Translations under genes and position numbers: made by a program
The notes under the pieces: generated by a model
The model's input: the letters and a program-made list of their open reading frames with translations, nothing else
Database searches by the model: none
What the model was told of the DNA's origin: nothing
Part shown: in pieces, positions 1-9,023 of the stretch
Numbering within the stretch: position 1 is the first letter of the stretch
Layout of the letters: every line of letters starts with the position of its first letter
Source: JBDSZL01 sp039925145
GTDB lineage: Bacteria; Acidobacteriota; Vicinamibacteria; Vicinamibacterales; SCN-69-37
DNA length: 64,000 nucleotides
NCBI GenBank assembly: GCA_039925145.1
Contig: JBDSZL010000039.1
Location: 1-64,000 of the forward strand
Reading direction: 5' to 3'

Positions 1-79
1 CGACGCCTCCTCGGAGTCGCTGGCCGTGGTCTACCGCCGGCCCGACGGCAACGTGGGGCTGATCGATCCCGGAGCCTGA
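1..79 (+). CDS. hpf: Ribosome hibernation promoting factor, C-terminal end (partial)
   Basis: Only the last 25 codons are inside the window (frame starting at base 2, stop TGA 77-79). The peptide reads ...LAVVYRRPDGNVGLIDPGA. The VVYRR.DGN.GLI.P string is the hallmark end of the C-terminal dimerisation domain of long-form HPF (seen in sequence, family knowledge). HPF binds the 30S subunit and pairs ribosomes into inactive 100S dimers in stationary phase. The stop overlaps the ATG of hprK by one base, the usual hpf-hprK-rapZ order. The identification rests on a short tail, so the N-terminal half and the long or short form cannot be checked. Confidence 0.65.
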   Translation, partial: DASSESLAVVYRRPDGNVGLIDPGA

Positions 80-1056
80 TGTCCGACGCCGTCAGCGTCG
101 GGGCGCTGCTGGGCGTGCGCGGGGGCACGACCGGACTGAATGCCGATCTGCTCGCCGGCGCGGCCGGGCTCGAGCGCCGCGTCACGGTGGCCTACGTGCA
201 GAAAACCGGCCTGGCCCTGGCCGGATTCGACGAGTACCTCAGACCCGGGCGAGTCCTGATTTTTGGTGAAAGCGAGATCAGGTTTCTCGAGCAGATGGAC
301 GCGTCGCGCGCCGATACGCTGCGCCGCCTCTTCGCTCGCGACTTCCCCTGCGTGCTTCTCACCATGGGACTCGATCCGCCATCCGATCTGGTGACAGCCG
401 CCGAGCGCGCCGGCGTACCTCTGCTGCGCACGTCGCTTCCGACGCCGCTGGCCATTGCGCGACTCACGGCCCTGCTCGAAGACGAGCTCGCGCCGCGTGA
501 GATGCGCCACGGCGTGCTGATCGACATCCTCGGGCTGGGGGTGCTGCTGACCGGCGAGAGCGGTATCGGCAAGAGCGAGTGCGCGCTCGACCTGGTCGTC
601 CGTGGGCATCGCCTGGTAGCTGACGACACCGTCGAAATCCGCTGCCGCAGCGCGTCGATCCTGATCGGCCGCTGTCCCGAGCTGACCAGGCACCACGTGG
701 AGATCCGTGGTCTCGGCGTGGTGAACGTCACCGATCTGTTTGGCGTCGCCGCGACGCGGTCGTCCAAACGCGTCGAGCTGGTCGTGCGGCTGGAACGCTG
801 GGACCCTTCGCGCGAGTACGATCGGCTCGGCCTGGATGCCACCTTCATCGACATCCTGGGCATTCAAGTGCCGCTCGTGACGATGCCCGTGGCGTCGGGA
901 CGAAATCTGGCTATGCTCGTCGAGGTGGCTGCGCGCAATCAGTTGCTTCGCCTGCGCGGGCGGCACGCGGCCCAGTTGCTGGCGGCGAAGCTCGAGCGGC
1001 GGCTCGAGGAGCTGTCCGAACGGGACGGCGACTCCTCGGAGCCCGAGGAACTCTGA
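79..1056 (+). CDS. hprK: HPr kinase/phosphorylase
   Basis: 325 residues, a normal length for HprK. The N-terminal domain (about 1-135) is followed by the kinase core with a P-loop GESGIGKS at 159-166, the paired aspartates in LVADD (179-183) and the family signature EIRGLGVVNVTDLFG near 208-222. Near the C-terminus is the PVASGRNLA loop that contacts HPr. The enzyme phosphorylates, and dephosphorylates with phosphate, the regulatory serine of HPr; that serine is present in the HPr encoded downstream. It sits between hpf and rapZ with one- to four-base overlaps, so it is translationally coupled in a PTS operon that has no sugar permease. A role in signalling rather than transport is inferred. 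Confidence 0.95.
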   Translation: MSDAVSVGALLGVRGGTTGLNADLLAGAAGLERRVTVAYVQKTGLALAGFDEYLRPGRVLIFGESEIRFLEQMDASRADTLRRLFARDFPCVLLTMGLDPPSDLVTAAERAGVPLLRTSLPTPLAIARLTALLEDELAPREMRHGVLIDILGLGVLLTGESGIGKSECALDLVVRGHRLVADDTVEIRCRSASILIGRCPELTRHHVEIRGLGVVNVTDLFGVAATRSSKRVELVVRLERWDPSREYDRLGLDATFIDILGIQVPLVTMPVASGRNLAMLVEVAARNQLLRLRGRHAAQLLAAKLERRLEELSERDGDSSEPEEL

Positions 1057-2003
1057 TGGCCAAGGCACGAGCGGGCACGACGGCAGGTGGGCCAGGCGCG
1101 CGGGTTGGCGACCACGCCCGCGCGGTCGCGAAAGCGGCGACATTCGTTGTCGTCACCGGGCTATCGGGAGCGGGGAAGTCGCATGCGATTCGGGCGCTCG
1201 AGGACCTCGGCTACTTCTGCGTCGACAACCTGCCCATCGCGCTCCTGCCGACGTTTGCCGATCTGACGCTCAACGCGCGCGGCACCGCGCGTCGTGCCGC
1301 GGTGGTGATCGACATTCGCGAGGGCGGGGAACTGACGCGATTTCCGAGCGTCTACCGGCGCCTGAAGAAGCAGTCGGGCCGTCTGGTGCGGCTGCTGTTC
1401 CTCGAAGCCGGCGACAGCGCTCTGCTGCGTCGCTTCAGCGAGACACGCCGGCCGCATCCGCTAGCGGGAATGCAGTCTGTTGCCGAGGGGCTCAACGAAG
1501 AGCGGGCGCTGCTCGAGCCGATTCGCCGCCTGGCCGACCAGGTGCTGGATACGACCGCGCTGACCGTTCACGAGCTGCGCCGACGCATTGCCGAGACGAC
1601 GGGCGTTTCCCGATCGGTGTCGCCGCTGGTCGTGACGCTGCTGAGCTTCGGGTTCCGGCATGGCGTGCCTGAAGACGCCGATCTCATGTTCGACGTGAGG
1701 TTTCTGCCGAATCCTCACTTTGTGACATCGCTGCGCCGATGGAGCGGCCGGAACGCGCGCGTGTCGCAGTACGTGCTGCGGGCGCGGCCCGCGGCTACCT
1801 TCATGCGCATGACGACCGACATGCTCGAATTCCTGCTGCCGCAGTACGTGGCAGAGGGCAAGGCGTACCTGACGATCGCGATCGGCTGTACCGGCGGACG
1901 GCACAGGTCGGTGGCCATCGTCGAGGCGCTGGCGAAGAAACTGAAGACGGTGCGGGGCATTCAGCTGCGCATCCTGCATCGGGACATCGGGGAGGGCGGA
2001 TGA
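1056..2003 (+). CDS. rapZ: RapZ/YvcJ-family nucleotide-binding RNase adapter
   Basis: 315 residues. After a variable 30-residue lead comes a Walker A P-loop GLSGAGKS (35-42), then the characteristic YFCVDNLP segment and a C-terminal domain with IAIGCTGGRHRSV (around 274-286) that is diagnostic of RapZ. In gamma-proteobacteria RapZ delivers the sRNA GlmZ to RNase E and senses glucosamine-6-phosphate; in Gram-positives YvcJ influences competence. Which job applies here is unknown. The ATG overlaps the hprK stop (tgATG) and the stop overlaps the next ATG (ATGA), so it belongs to the PTS operon. The N-terminal lead is longer than usual and a later start cannot be excluded. Confidence 0.93.
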   Translation: MAKARAGTTAGGPGARVGDHARAVAKAATFVVVTGLSGAGKSHAIRALEDLGYFCVDNLPIALLPTFADLTLNARGTARRAAVVIDIREGGELTRFPSVYRRLKKQSGRLVRLLFLEAGDSALLRRFSETRRPHPLAGMQSVAEGLNEERALLEPIRRLADQVLDTTALTVHELRRRIAETTGVSRSVSPLVVTLLSFGFRHGVPEDADLMFDVRFLPNPHFVTSLRRWSGRNARVSQYVLRARPAATFMRMTTDMLEFLLPQYVAEGKAYLTIAIGCTGGRHRSVAIVEALAKKLKTVRGIQLRILHRDIGEGG

Positions 2004-2455
2004 CGCGCGTGCCGGAGGCCGGACCTGGAGTGGGCGTGCTCATCGTGACGCACGGCCAGCTGGCCACAGAGCTGCTCAACGCAGCCGAGATGATCGTCGG
2101 GGATCTGCCACGATTTGCGGCCGTGTCGATTGGGTGGCACGAGGATGTGACGCTCGCGCGCGAGGCGATTGCAGACGCGCTCGGGAGAGTGCAGACCGGT
2201 TCGGGAGTCCTCGTGCTCACCGACATGTTTGGGGGGACGCCCACGAATCTGGGTCTGTCATTTCTGGAACCCGGTGTCGTCGAGGTGGTGACGGGCGTCA
2301 ACCTCGCGATGCTGATCAAACTGGCTCGCGTGGCCGAAGTTCGCGATCTTCAGCAGTTGGCGCGGACGCTCTGCGAGGATGGCCGGGCCGCCATACGGGT
2401 GGCCTCGGAGCTGCTGCAGTCTGTGCCGCGCGGAGGCACCGGGACACTCGATTGA
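2000..2455 (+). CDS. PTS mannose-family EIIA component
   Basis: 151 residues from the ATG that overlaps the rapZ stop (ATGA). The fold signature is VGVLIVTHGQLA, in which His18 is the expected phosphorylation site, followed by the conserved VLTDMFGGTPTN loop. EIIA-Man domains accept phosphate from HPr-His and pass it to an EIIB. No EIIB, IIC or IID is encoded nearby, so this is probably a free-standing regulatory EIIA, as in the nitrogen-type or regulatory PTS of many Gram-negatives (inference). It is followed immediately by ptsH with a one-base overlap. Confidence 0.9.
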   Translation: MTRVPEAGPGVGVLIVTHGQLATELLNAAEMIVGDLPRFAAVSIGWHEDVTLAREAIADALGRVQTGSGVLVLTDMFGGTPTNLGLSFLEPGVVEVVTGVNLAMLIKLARVAEVRDLQQLARTLCEDGRAAIRVASELLQSVPRGGTGTLD

Positions 2456-2718
2456 TGGCGCGCGAGGTCCTCGTCGTCAACGCTCTCGGGCTACACGCGC
2501 GCGCGGCCGCCCGTTTCGTTGGGCTGGCCAGCCGCTTCCAGAGCCAGATTCGTGTGCAGTCCGGCGATCGCATGATGGACGGCAAAAGCATCCTCGGGCT
2601 CCTGCTCCTGGCCGCGGCGCGAGGTACCCGGCTGACCATCTCGGCCGAAGGGCCAGATGAGTCGGCGGCCGTCGAGTCGCTGGCGGCGTTCGCTCTGGAT
2701 GGGTTTACCGAGCCATGA
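2455..2718 (+). CDS. ptsH: Phosphocarrier protein HPr
   Basis: 87 residues, a standard HPr length. The active-site histidine lies in LGLHARAAARF (His14, equivalent to His15 of the family) and the regulatory serine in MDGKSILGLLLLAA (Ser45, equivalent to Ser46). Having both sites fits the presence of HprK three genes upstream: His accepts phosphate from enzyme I, Ser is modified by HprK. ATG overlaps the EIIA stop by one base and the stop overlaps ptsI by four bases. Position 2455 is the only ATG that gives a complete HPr N-terminus. Confidence 0.95.
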   Translation: MAREVLVVNALGLHARAAARFVGLASRFQSQIRVQSGDRMMDGKSILGLLLLAAARGTRLTISAEGPDESAAVESLAAFALDGFTEP

Positions 2719-4466
2719 CGAGACTCGTCGGACGCGGCGCGGCGCCAGGAGTCGGCATCGGCCGCGCGGTTGTGGCGCTGCGGCAGGCCAGTCACGTGCG
2801 CTATCGCCTTGCGGCGCGCGGCACCGACCGTGAGCGGCAGCGACTGCGGACAGCCCGCGAGCGCACGCGTCTCGAGCTCGAGGAAATCTCCTCGCGGGTC
2901 GCCCGTACGATTGGCGACGCACAGGCGTCCATTTTCGCCGCGCAGTTGCTCATGCTCGACGACCCGCTGCTCGTGCGGCGCGCGGACGACCTGGTGCGCA
3001 CCGAGCGCATCAACGCGGAGTGGGCGCTCGAGCGGGCGCTTGGCGAGCTGCAGGGGATGCTCGCGCTCGAGGGGGACGCGTGGGTGCGCGAGCGCGTGGG
3101 CGACATCGCCGATGTCAGCGAGCGGATGCAGCGGAACCTCCGGTACGGGCAGGATCCGCTCGTGCAGCTGGTCCAGCAGCTCGAAGCACCGCTCGTCCTG
3201 GTGGTCGACGCGCTGCCGCCGTCGGTGGCAGCGCAGCTCGACTGGTCGAAAATCCTCGGGCTGGTCACCGACGTCGGCGGGCCCACCAATCACACAGTCA
3301 TTCTCGTCCGCTCACTGGGCGTGCCCATCGTCGTGGGGCTGTCGGGCATCACGCAGCTCGTTCCACCCGGTCAGATCGTCGCGCTCGATGGAGCGACAGG
3401 CGAGGTCGTCATCGACCCGTCCGGGGAGAACATCGATCGCTGGACCCAGCAGGCGACGGCCGCGGCTGCCGGGCTTCGGGCCCTCGATGAGCTGCGCGAC
3501 CGTCCGGCTGTCACAGCCGACGGCCTGCGCGTGCACCTCTACGCGAACCTCGAGATTGCCGACGAGGTGGCGCGGGTGCGCGACGCGGGTGCCGAGGGCA
3601 TCGGTCTCTACAGGTCCGAATTCCTGCTCGACGCGCTTCACGGCAACGGCGCCAGCGAAGACGCGCAGGTCGTCGTCTATCGCTCGCTCCTCGAGGCGAT
3701 GCACCCACAACCGGTCACGATCCGCACGTTCGACGCTGGAGAAGACAGGCTGTCGTTGACGAGCCGCGGGGGCAGCCAGCGAGACCGGTTCGGATTCCGT
3801 GGGATTCGCGGCGCCCTGCAGCAGGACGATCGGTTTTGCACCCAGATCCGCGCGCTGCTGAGGGCTGCGGACTCCGGGTGTCTACGGATTCTGCTGCCCT
3901 TCGTCACGTCAGCCGAGGAACTGGTGCTGGCTCGCCGCATCATCGCCGACATTGCCCGCGACCTCGACTCGAGAGCCTCTGTGCCGATTGGCGCGATGAT
4001 CGAGGTTCCCGCTGCCGCGCTGACCGTTGACGCCCTGGCGGCGCAGTGCGATTTTCTCAGTGTCGGCACCAACGACCTGATCCAGTACACTCTGGCGGTC
4101 GACCGCACGGACGAGCGGCTGGCCGGCCACTACGAGCCGGCCTCGCCCGCCATTCTGCGGTTGCTGCACGGCATCTCGGTTGGAGCGCGTCGCGCGCGCC
4201 GGGAGTTGCTCGTGTGCGGCGAGATGGCGGCCGACCCGCTGCTGGTCGGCCTGTTGGTGGGATTGGGGTTCCGGGCGTTCAGCATGACGCCTGCCTCGAT
4301 CCCCCTGGTCAAGCGGGGGCTGTTGGTGCTGGATAGCCGCGAGGCGACGGCTGTCGCGCGGCGGGCGCTACGGGCGACATCGGCGTTGGCCATCGAGCGG
4401 CTTCTCGCGCCGCTCACGGACGCGATGCAGCAGGCAGCAGAGATGTCAATCAAGGAGCATTCATGA
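2715..4466 (+). CDS. ptsI: PTS enzyme I (PEP-protein phosphotransferase)
   Basis: 583 residues, typical size. The N-terminal HPr-binding helical region (about 30-140) is followed by the phosphohistidine domain with His193 in GGPTNHTVILVRSLGVP; the usual text is GGRTSH, so the Arg to Pro and Ser to Asn changes are mild oddities. The PEP-binding TIM barrel has LYRSEFLL, FGFRGIRGAL, GTNDLIQYTLAVDR and CGEMAADP. It transfers phosphate from PEP to HPr. It overlaps ptsH by four bases and its stop overlaps the cupin gene ATG (ATGA). Together with EIIA, HPr and HprK it completes a phosphorelay without a transporter. Confidence 0.95.
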   Translation: MTRLVGRGAAPGVGIGRAVVALRQASHVRYRLAARGTDRERQRLRTARERTRLELEEISSRVARTIGDAQASIFAAQLLMLDDPLLVRRADDLVRTERINAEWALERALGELQGMLALEGDAWVRERVGDIADVSERMQRNLRYGQDPLVQLVQQLEAPLVLVVDALPPSVAAQLDWSKILGLVTDVGGPTNHTVILVRSLGVPIVVGLSGITQLVPPGQIVALDGATGEVVIDPSGENIDRWTQQATAAAAGLRALDELRDRPAVTADGLRVHLYANLEIADEVARVRDAGAEGIGLYRSEFLLDALHGNGASEDAQVVVYRSLLEAMHPQPVTIRTFDAGEDRLSLTSRGGSQRDRFGFRGIRGALQQDDRFCTQIRALLRAADSGCLRILLPFVTSAEELVLARRIIADIARDLDSRASVPIGAMIEVPAAALTVDALAAQCDFLSVGTNDLIQYTLAVDRTDERLAGHYEPASPAILRLLHGISVGARRARRELLVCGEMAADPLLVGLLVGLGFRAFSMTPASIPLVKRGLLVLDSREATAVARRALRATSALAIERLLAPLTDAMQQAAEMSIKEHS

Positions 4467-4816
4467 ACGAGGTCACACGAGTCGAAAAGCCCTGGGGCTA
4501 CGAGCTTCACTGGGCGAAGACCGAGCGTTATGTCGGCAAGCTCATTCACGTGAGCAAGGGGCACGCGCTCAGCCTGCAGTACCACAACTTCAAGGACGAG
4601 ACGATCTACCTGGCCTCGGGCAAACTGCTGTTCGAGATGGAGATCGATGGCAAGCTGGTGGGGCGGGAGATGCTGCCGGGCGAGTCGGTGCACGTCACGC
4701 CGAAGACCGTGCATCGAATGACGGCGATCGAAGACGCAGACATCTACGAGGTGTCGACACCCGAGCTGCAGGACGTGGTGCGGCTCGAAGACCGGTACGG
4801 GCGCGCCGACAAGTAA
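4463..4816 (+). CDS. Cupin protein, type II phosphomannose isomerase-like
   Basis: 117 residues forming a single cupin barrel. The opening EKPWGYEL motif and the pattern SLQYHNFKDETIYLASG then HVTPKTVHRM match the isolated cupin domain of type II mannose-6-phosphate isomerase/mannose-1-phosphate guanylyltransferase proteins. The His, Glu and His residues in these motifs are the likely metal ligands. It overlaps the ptsI stop by four bases and ends the PTS operon. A sugar-phosphate isomerase or sugar-binding role is plausible but the substrate is unproven; small lone cupins of this type are often left as 'cupin domain-containing protein'. Confidence 0.8.
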   Translation: MNEVTRVEKPWGYELHWAKTERYVGKLIHVSKGHALSLQYHNFKDETIYLASGKLLFEMEIDGKLVGREMLPGESVHVTPKTVHRMTAIEDADIYEVSTPELQDVVRLEDRYGRADK

Positions 4817-4894
4817 GGGTCAACGCGCGGCTGCCGGGTGCCTGCGGGGGGCACTCGGGCAATTGGCGACGGCGTCACCGACAGCGTACCGAGC

Positions 4895-4932
4895 AAAAAA
4901 AACGACCGGGCGGATTTCTCCGCCCGGTCGTT
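4895..4932 (-). terminator. Rho-independent terminator of the TonB-dependent receptor gene
   Basis: A perfect 14-bp inverted repeat (4901-4914 with 4919-4932, loop of four) follows the receptor stop on the minus strand and is followed, in that direction, by a run of T (the A run at 4895-4902). On the plus strand the tail is only TTGTGTGT, so it would be a weaker terminator for the PTS operon. Confidence 0.88.
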
Positions 4933-4952
4933 GTGTGTACGGTCGCTCCCGA

Positions 4953-7900
4953 TTAGAACTGGAAGCGAATCTGCGCCTGCATCGTGCGCGGGCTCTGATA
5001 GCCGTTGACGACACCGAAGCCCGCGTTACGCGGCAGGTTGCGGTTGGGTACGCCATTGGCGTCGAGCGTCAGATTGCCATTGGCGTCGTAGGGCAGGTTC
5101 GTGATGGTGAGCGGATCGCCCGGGTTGTTCAGGTTCATCGTCGTATTCCGGCCGGTGATGATGGCGGAATTCGGTGCGTTGAACATGTCGAGGCGGAGCT
5201 GAATCGTGCGGCCGCCGCCCAGGCGAATCTGCCGGGTGATGTTCAGGTCGAGCGTGCTGGTGAAGCAGCCCGTCAGGTAGCCGTTACTCGATTCGAGGCC
5301 GACGCTATTGACTGCCGGTCCCTTGAATACGCCCACCTGGTTGTTGAACTGGCGGATCGTATCGCCGCTGCAGCCCGAGCCCGGGTCGCCGACCACGTAT
5401 ACGCGTGGGCCGACGCCGTTCGACTGGTTCGTCCCCATGAGGATGTTGTTGCCAGCACCGCTCTGGTAGCTGAAGCCGACTGCGTACTTCCCGCCCGTGG
5501 CGCCGTTCCAGACGCTGGCGAGCAGCCAGTCGTTCGCCACGATTCCGACAGCGCGGAGCACCGTGTTATCCGAGTGGATGTCCGGGAGATCCCAGACCGC
5601 CGTCGCCTTCATGATGTGCGCTCTCGGGTTTTGGTTGCCCAGCAATTCGTTCGCGGCCGCTTGGTCCGACCGGTACTGCCACGTGCCGTCCGCGTTGTGC
5701 TCGATGCGGGCGTTGGTGTTCGCCTTGTCCGACAGCCCCATGGTGTCGTTGAAGCTGAACTGCAGACCGTTCTGGAATCGCCGTGTCAGCGACCACTGGA
5801 TGGAGTGGTAGGTCCTCCACGCGCGGTTGAGCTGCATGGTGATGCCGCCATAGCCCTTCAGAGGCCGGACCAGGACGTCCGGTAGCGCGGTGCCGCCGGG
5901 AACGGTCGGGGCGGCGGTCACATCGCGGTTCTTGTCGAGGTACGCCGCACCGAAGTCGATGCTGTTGATGTCGACGCCGTTAAAGGCGCTGTAGCTGTGC
6001 TGTCCGACGTAGGCCACGTCGAGCGCCATGGCATAGGGCAGTGTCATCTGAACGCCCGTGTTCCACTGCGCCGACGTCGGCACCTTGGAATCGAGCTGGA
6101 TGCCACTCAGGCCTGGTGCGCCGCGCGTGGTCAGTCCGGCCGCGCCGAGCTGCTGGAGCTGCGAGAACTGCACGGTGGCTCCACCGGCCGTCGGGGGGTT
6201 GTTGACACCTGCCGAGAACGTGGTGCTGCTCGGCCGATCGTAGAACAGGCCGCCGCCGCCACGGATGACAAAGTGCTGGGTTCCCGTGACGTCATACGCC
6301 GCGCCGAAGCGGGGCGCATAGACGATGGCAGGGCTGTCGTAAGTGGCGCGCGAAAGGCCTTCCTGGCCGGGCAGGTAGAGGCCGTTGAGCACGTTACCCG
6401 AGTTGGGAACCAGGGTGCCGATGGCACTGGTGGTGTTCGGACCGAGGAGCTGTCCGGTGAGGGGGTTCTTGGCCTGGCGGTTGGTGTTACCCGAGCAGGT
6501 CGCCGCGTTATTGAGGCACCCGACTGTGTAGAGCGTCGGGGCCGCAGCCACCGACCACTTGTTCGGCAGGAAGTTCGACAGCTGTCCGAGCTGGTCGTAT
6601 TGCGGCACCTGGTTGACGAACCGGAGGCCGTAGTCGAAGGTCAGACGGCTGCTTGCGCGCCAGTTATCCTGCATATAGAACTCGCGGTTCGCGTAGATCG
6701 CCGACGTCTCCGCGTAGCGCTCGTTCTGCTGGAAGGAGCTGAAGCTGCCGATCGCCGCGTTGGCGAAGCCGAACGACGTATCGAACGGGTTGGTACCGAC
6801 GGCATCCTGCTGGAAGTTGATGTTGCCGAAGGCATTGTTGCTGGTCTGCTCAGCCTTGTAGCTGTGCGTGTTGTAGAAGCCGGCCTTGACCGTGTGACGC
6901 CCCATGAGCTTGGTCATGCTCACCGAGAAATCCTGCGTGACGTTCGTGTTCAGCCAGCCGGGGAATCCGTTGCCACCGTCGTTGCCGTTGGTGCCTGGAG
7001 GTCCGCCGCTGACCCGGCCGCCCCACTGGAAGCGGGGGAGCTTGGTCATCCGAGTGCCGTCCCAGTACGGGGGGGCAATCTCGTTGAGCGCCTGGATCGC
7101 GTAGTAGCCCGGCTTGAGCACTGTGGCGTCCGGGAACAAGAAGGGCAGGCTCTGCAGGTTGTTGGCCGCCAGGCTGGACTGCGCGCCTACGGGAATGCCA
7201 TTGGTGCAGAACTCCGGACCGGTTCCGGACTGGGCCTGGGCGCAACCGGCAAGTTCGTTCGCGGAGCGGCCATATGTGGCCTCTAAGAACGTCGTCGGGT
7301 TCAGCGTGTAGTTCACCGAGGTCGAGAGACTTGCCACCGGCGCGTTCTGCATCTTCGTGTCGTTGAAGCCTGGCAGCGTGCCGTTGATGATCTTGTTCTG
7401 CTGCTTCCAGTACGAGTAGCGCACCGTCGCGCGCAGAGACTGGGTGGCTTGGTAGTCGATGCGCATCGCCGGCTGCCACGACATCAGCTTCTCTTTGGGA
7501 CGTGAGATCTCGTAGTTGTAGTTGATGCCGCCGACCGTCGCGAGGTTGGGTAGCGGGTAAATCTTGAGGATGTTCAGACCGGTCTGGTAGAGCCGGTTCG
7601 CTGGAACCTTGCCGAGCACCCCGCCGTCCGCGAAGCAGGCGGCCTGGTTCGTTGCCGCCGCGCCGGCCTGACAGAGGCCGTTGATGTTGGGATCCTTGAT
7701 GAAGTTGTAGAGGTTGCCGTTGTTGTCCAGCGTCTGCGAGAAGTCGCCAGCACGCTCGAGAGCGGTCGGCATGCGGTACCGCCGGACCTCGCCGCCACCG
7801 GTGCGTGGGGCGAACTCCTGGCTGTAGAAGAAGAACAGCTTGTTGTCGCCGCCGGGCTTGCCAATGGGACCGCCAAACGAGTATCCGGCGTCACGCTGAT

Positions 7901-8717
7901 CGAGGAAACCCTTCGCGTTGCCGTTCAGGATGTTCGTCTTGCTGTTGGCGTTCCACTTGGAGTGACGCTCGACTGTGTACGCCGCGCCATGGAAGCGGTT
8001 GGATCCGCTCTTGGTCACGGCGCTGACCTGCACGCCGCTCGCGCGGCCGTATTCGGCCTGATATCCGGAGACGAGTACCTTGACTTCGGCAATCGACTCC
8101 ACGTTCATCTGGAGCAGTGGACGATTGCTGCCGGTGTCCATCGTCGAGACGCCGTCCATCATGATGTTCGTGGAACCGCCGCCGCCCTCACGGGTCGGGG
8201 TCCTGTTGCCATCCACCGTCACGCCGGGCGCCAGGGTGGCCAGTTCGGTGAAGCTGCGGCTGGCAATCGGCAGGTTCATGACCGACTTGGTGTCGATCGT
8301 GTAGGAGCGCTCGCCCGACTGCGCTTGCAGCTGGGGAGCGGTTCCCTTGACTTCGATGTTTTCGGTGGTGCCGCCGACTTCAATCTGCATCGGTGGCACT
8401 GAAACGCGGTCGCCTGGGCTGACGGCTACGCCGCCGCGCGTGGCGCCCTTGAAGCCAGGCATGGTGACCTGGACCTTATAGGTGTCGGGAGCAAGGTTGA
8501 CGAAGGTGAAGTCGCCGGTTTCGTTGGTGATCACCTGCGGGAGTTTCGTTCCCCTGGATTCGCTCGTCAGAACCACAGTGGCGCCGGGAACACCCGCGCC
8601 CTGTGAATCTCTCACCGAGCCGGCGAGTGTGCCGGTCGTGATCTGCGCGCCGGCAGGGATGGACATCCCGAGAGTGGCCAAGGCCACCGCCAGCATTACA
8701 CGGACATATCTTGTCAT
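4953..8717 (-). CDS. TonB-dependent receptor, Oar-like, with carboxypeptidase-regulatory domain
   Basis: 1254 residues from the ATG at 8717, chosen because GGAGGAGA lies just upstream and a signal peptide (RYVRVMLAVALATLGM...PAGAQ) begins there; a longer reading frame to 8900 has no such support. Residues about 28-115 form a CarbopepD_reg Ig-like domain (LAGSVRDSQGAGVPGATV), followed by a plug domain (about 120-240, with NIMMDGVSTMD) and a large beta barrel ending in the outer-membrane signal MQAQIRFQF. Such giant Oar-like receptors take up large substrates such as oligosaccharides, peptides or siderophores using the proton-motive force via TonB. No substrate-degrading enzyme is adjacent, so the ligand is unknown. 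It is monocistronic, with its own promoter and terminator. Confidence 0.93.
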   Translation of the reverse strand: MTRYVRVMLAVALATLGMSIPAGAQITTGTLAGSVRDSQGAGVPGATVVLTSESRGTKLPQVITNETGDFTFVNLAPDTYKVQVTMPGFKGATRGGVAVSPGDRVSVPPMQIEVGGTTENIEVKGTAPQLQAQSGERSYTIDTKSVMNLPIASRSFTELATLAPGVTVDGNRTPTREGGGGSTNIMMDGVSTMDTGSNRPLLQMNVESIAEVKVLVSGYQAEYGRASGVQVSAVTKSGSNRFHGAAYTVERHSKWNANSKTNILNGNAKGFLDQRDAGYSFGGPIGKPGGDNKLFFFYSQEFAPRTGGGEVRRYRMPTALERAGDFSQTLDNNGNLYNFIKDPNINGLCQAGAAATNQAACFADGGVLGKVPANRLYQTGLNILKIYPLPNLATVGGINYNYEISRPKEKLMSWQPAMRIDYQATQSLRATVRYSYWKQQNKIINGTLPGFNDTKMQNAPVASLSTSVNYTLNPTTFLEATYGRSANELAGCAQAQSGTGPEFCTNGIPVGAQSSLAANNLQSLPFLFPDATVLKPGYYAIQALNEIAPPYWDGTRMTKLPRFQWGGRVSGGPPGTNGNDGGNGFPGWLNTNVTQDFSVSMTKLMGRHTVKAGFYNTHSYKAEQTSNNAFGNINFQQDAVGTNPFDTSFGFANAAIGSFSSFQQNERYAETSAIYANREFYMQDNWRASSRLTFDYGLRFVNQVPQYDQLGQLSNFLPNKWSVAAAPTLYTVGCLNNAATCSGNTNRQAKNPLTGQLLGPNTTSAIGTLVPNSGNVLNGLYLPGQEGLSRATYDSPAIVYAPRFGAAYDVTGTQHFVIRGGGGLFYDRPSSTTFSAGVNNPPTAGGATVQFSQLQQLGAAGLTTRGAPGLSGIQLDSKVPTSAQWNTGVQMTLPYAMALDVAYVGQHSYSAFNGVDINSIDFGAAYLDKNRDVTAAPTVPGGTALPDVLVRPLKGYGGITMQLNRAWRTYHSIQWSLTRRFQNGLQFSFNDTMGLSDKANTNARIEHNADGTWQYRSDQAAANELLGNQNPRAHIMKATAVWDLPDIHSDNTVLRAVGIVANDWLLASVWNGATGGKYAVGFSYQSGAGNNILMGTNQSNGVGPRVYVVGDPGSGCSGDTIRQFNNQVGVFKGPAVNSVGLESSNGYLTGCFTSTLDLNITRQIRLGGGRTIQLRLDMFNAPNSAIITGRNTTMNLNNPGDPLTITNLPYDANGNLTLDANGVPNRNLPRNAGFGVVNGYQSPRTMQAQIRFQF

Positions 8718-8968
8718 GCGTCTCTCCTCCGAGACTGATGCGACCGTACCGCCGAGCATTCGGCGGCGGCTTCTTTCACACACATACACACCCCGCGTCG
8801 CTCCCCCTTTCGCCTTCAACTGGGCGCCCCAGCGTGCGCAAGCCTGCCCGACCGGCGCGGGAGCCAATCGAGCACCAGACGACGCCCCAGGACGAGCCAC
8901 AGCTCGCCATGGGGTATTGCCTAGGCCTTTTCCCGCCAGTTTCGATGGATCAACAAGGTATACCCAAC

Positions 8969-8997
8969 AGGCTAACGGGACAGGTCACCGTTGTCAA
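8969..8997 (-). promoter_or_regulatory. Predicted sigma-70-type promoter for the TonB-dependent receptor
   Basis: Minus strand TTGACA (8997-8992), 17-bp spacer, TAGCCT (8974-8969). The -35 is perfect, the -10 matches TA...T. It implies a 5' leader of about 245 nt before the ATG at 8717. The rest of the 8718-9211 gap holds only a heptamer repeat and G-rich sequence; I see no gene in it. Confidence 0.45.
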
Positions 8998-9023
8998 TAT
9001 AAGGTCAGCGGGGCTGAGAATAA

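Noticed and set aside
4863..5885. Open frame of 340 codons on the plus strand
   Set aside because: It is antisense to the TonB-dependent receptor and its composition (A, V, R, D rich) is that of a mirror frame in high-GC coding DNA. No ribosome site or family motif.
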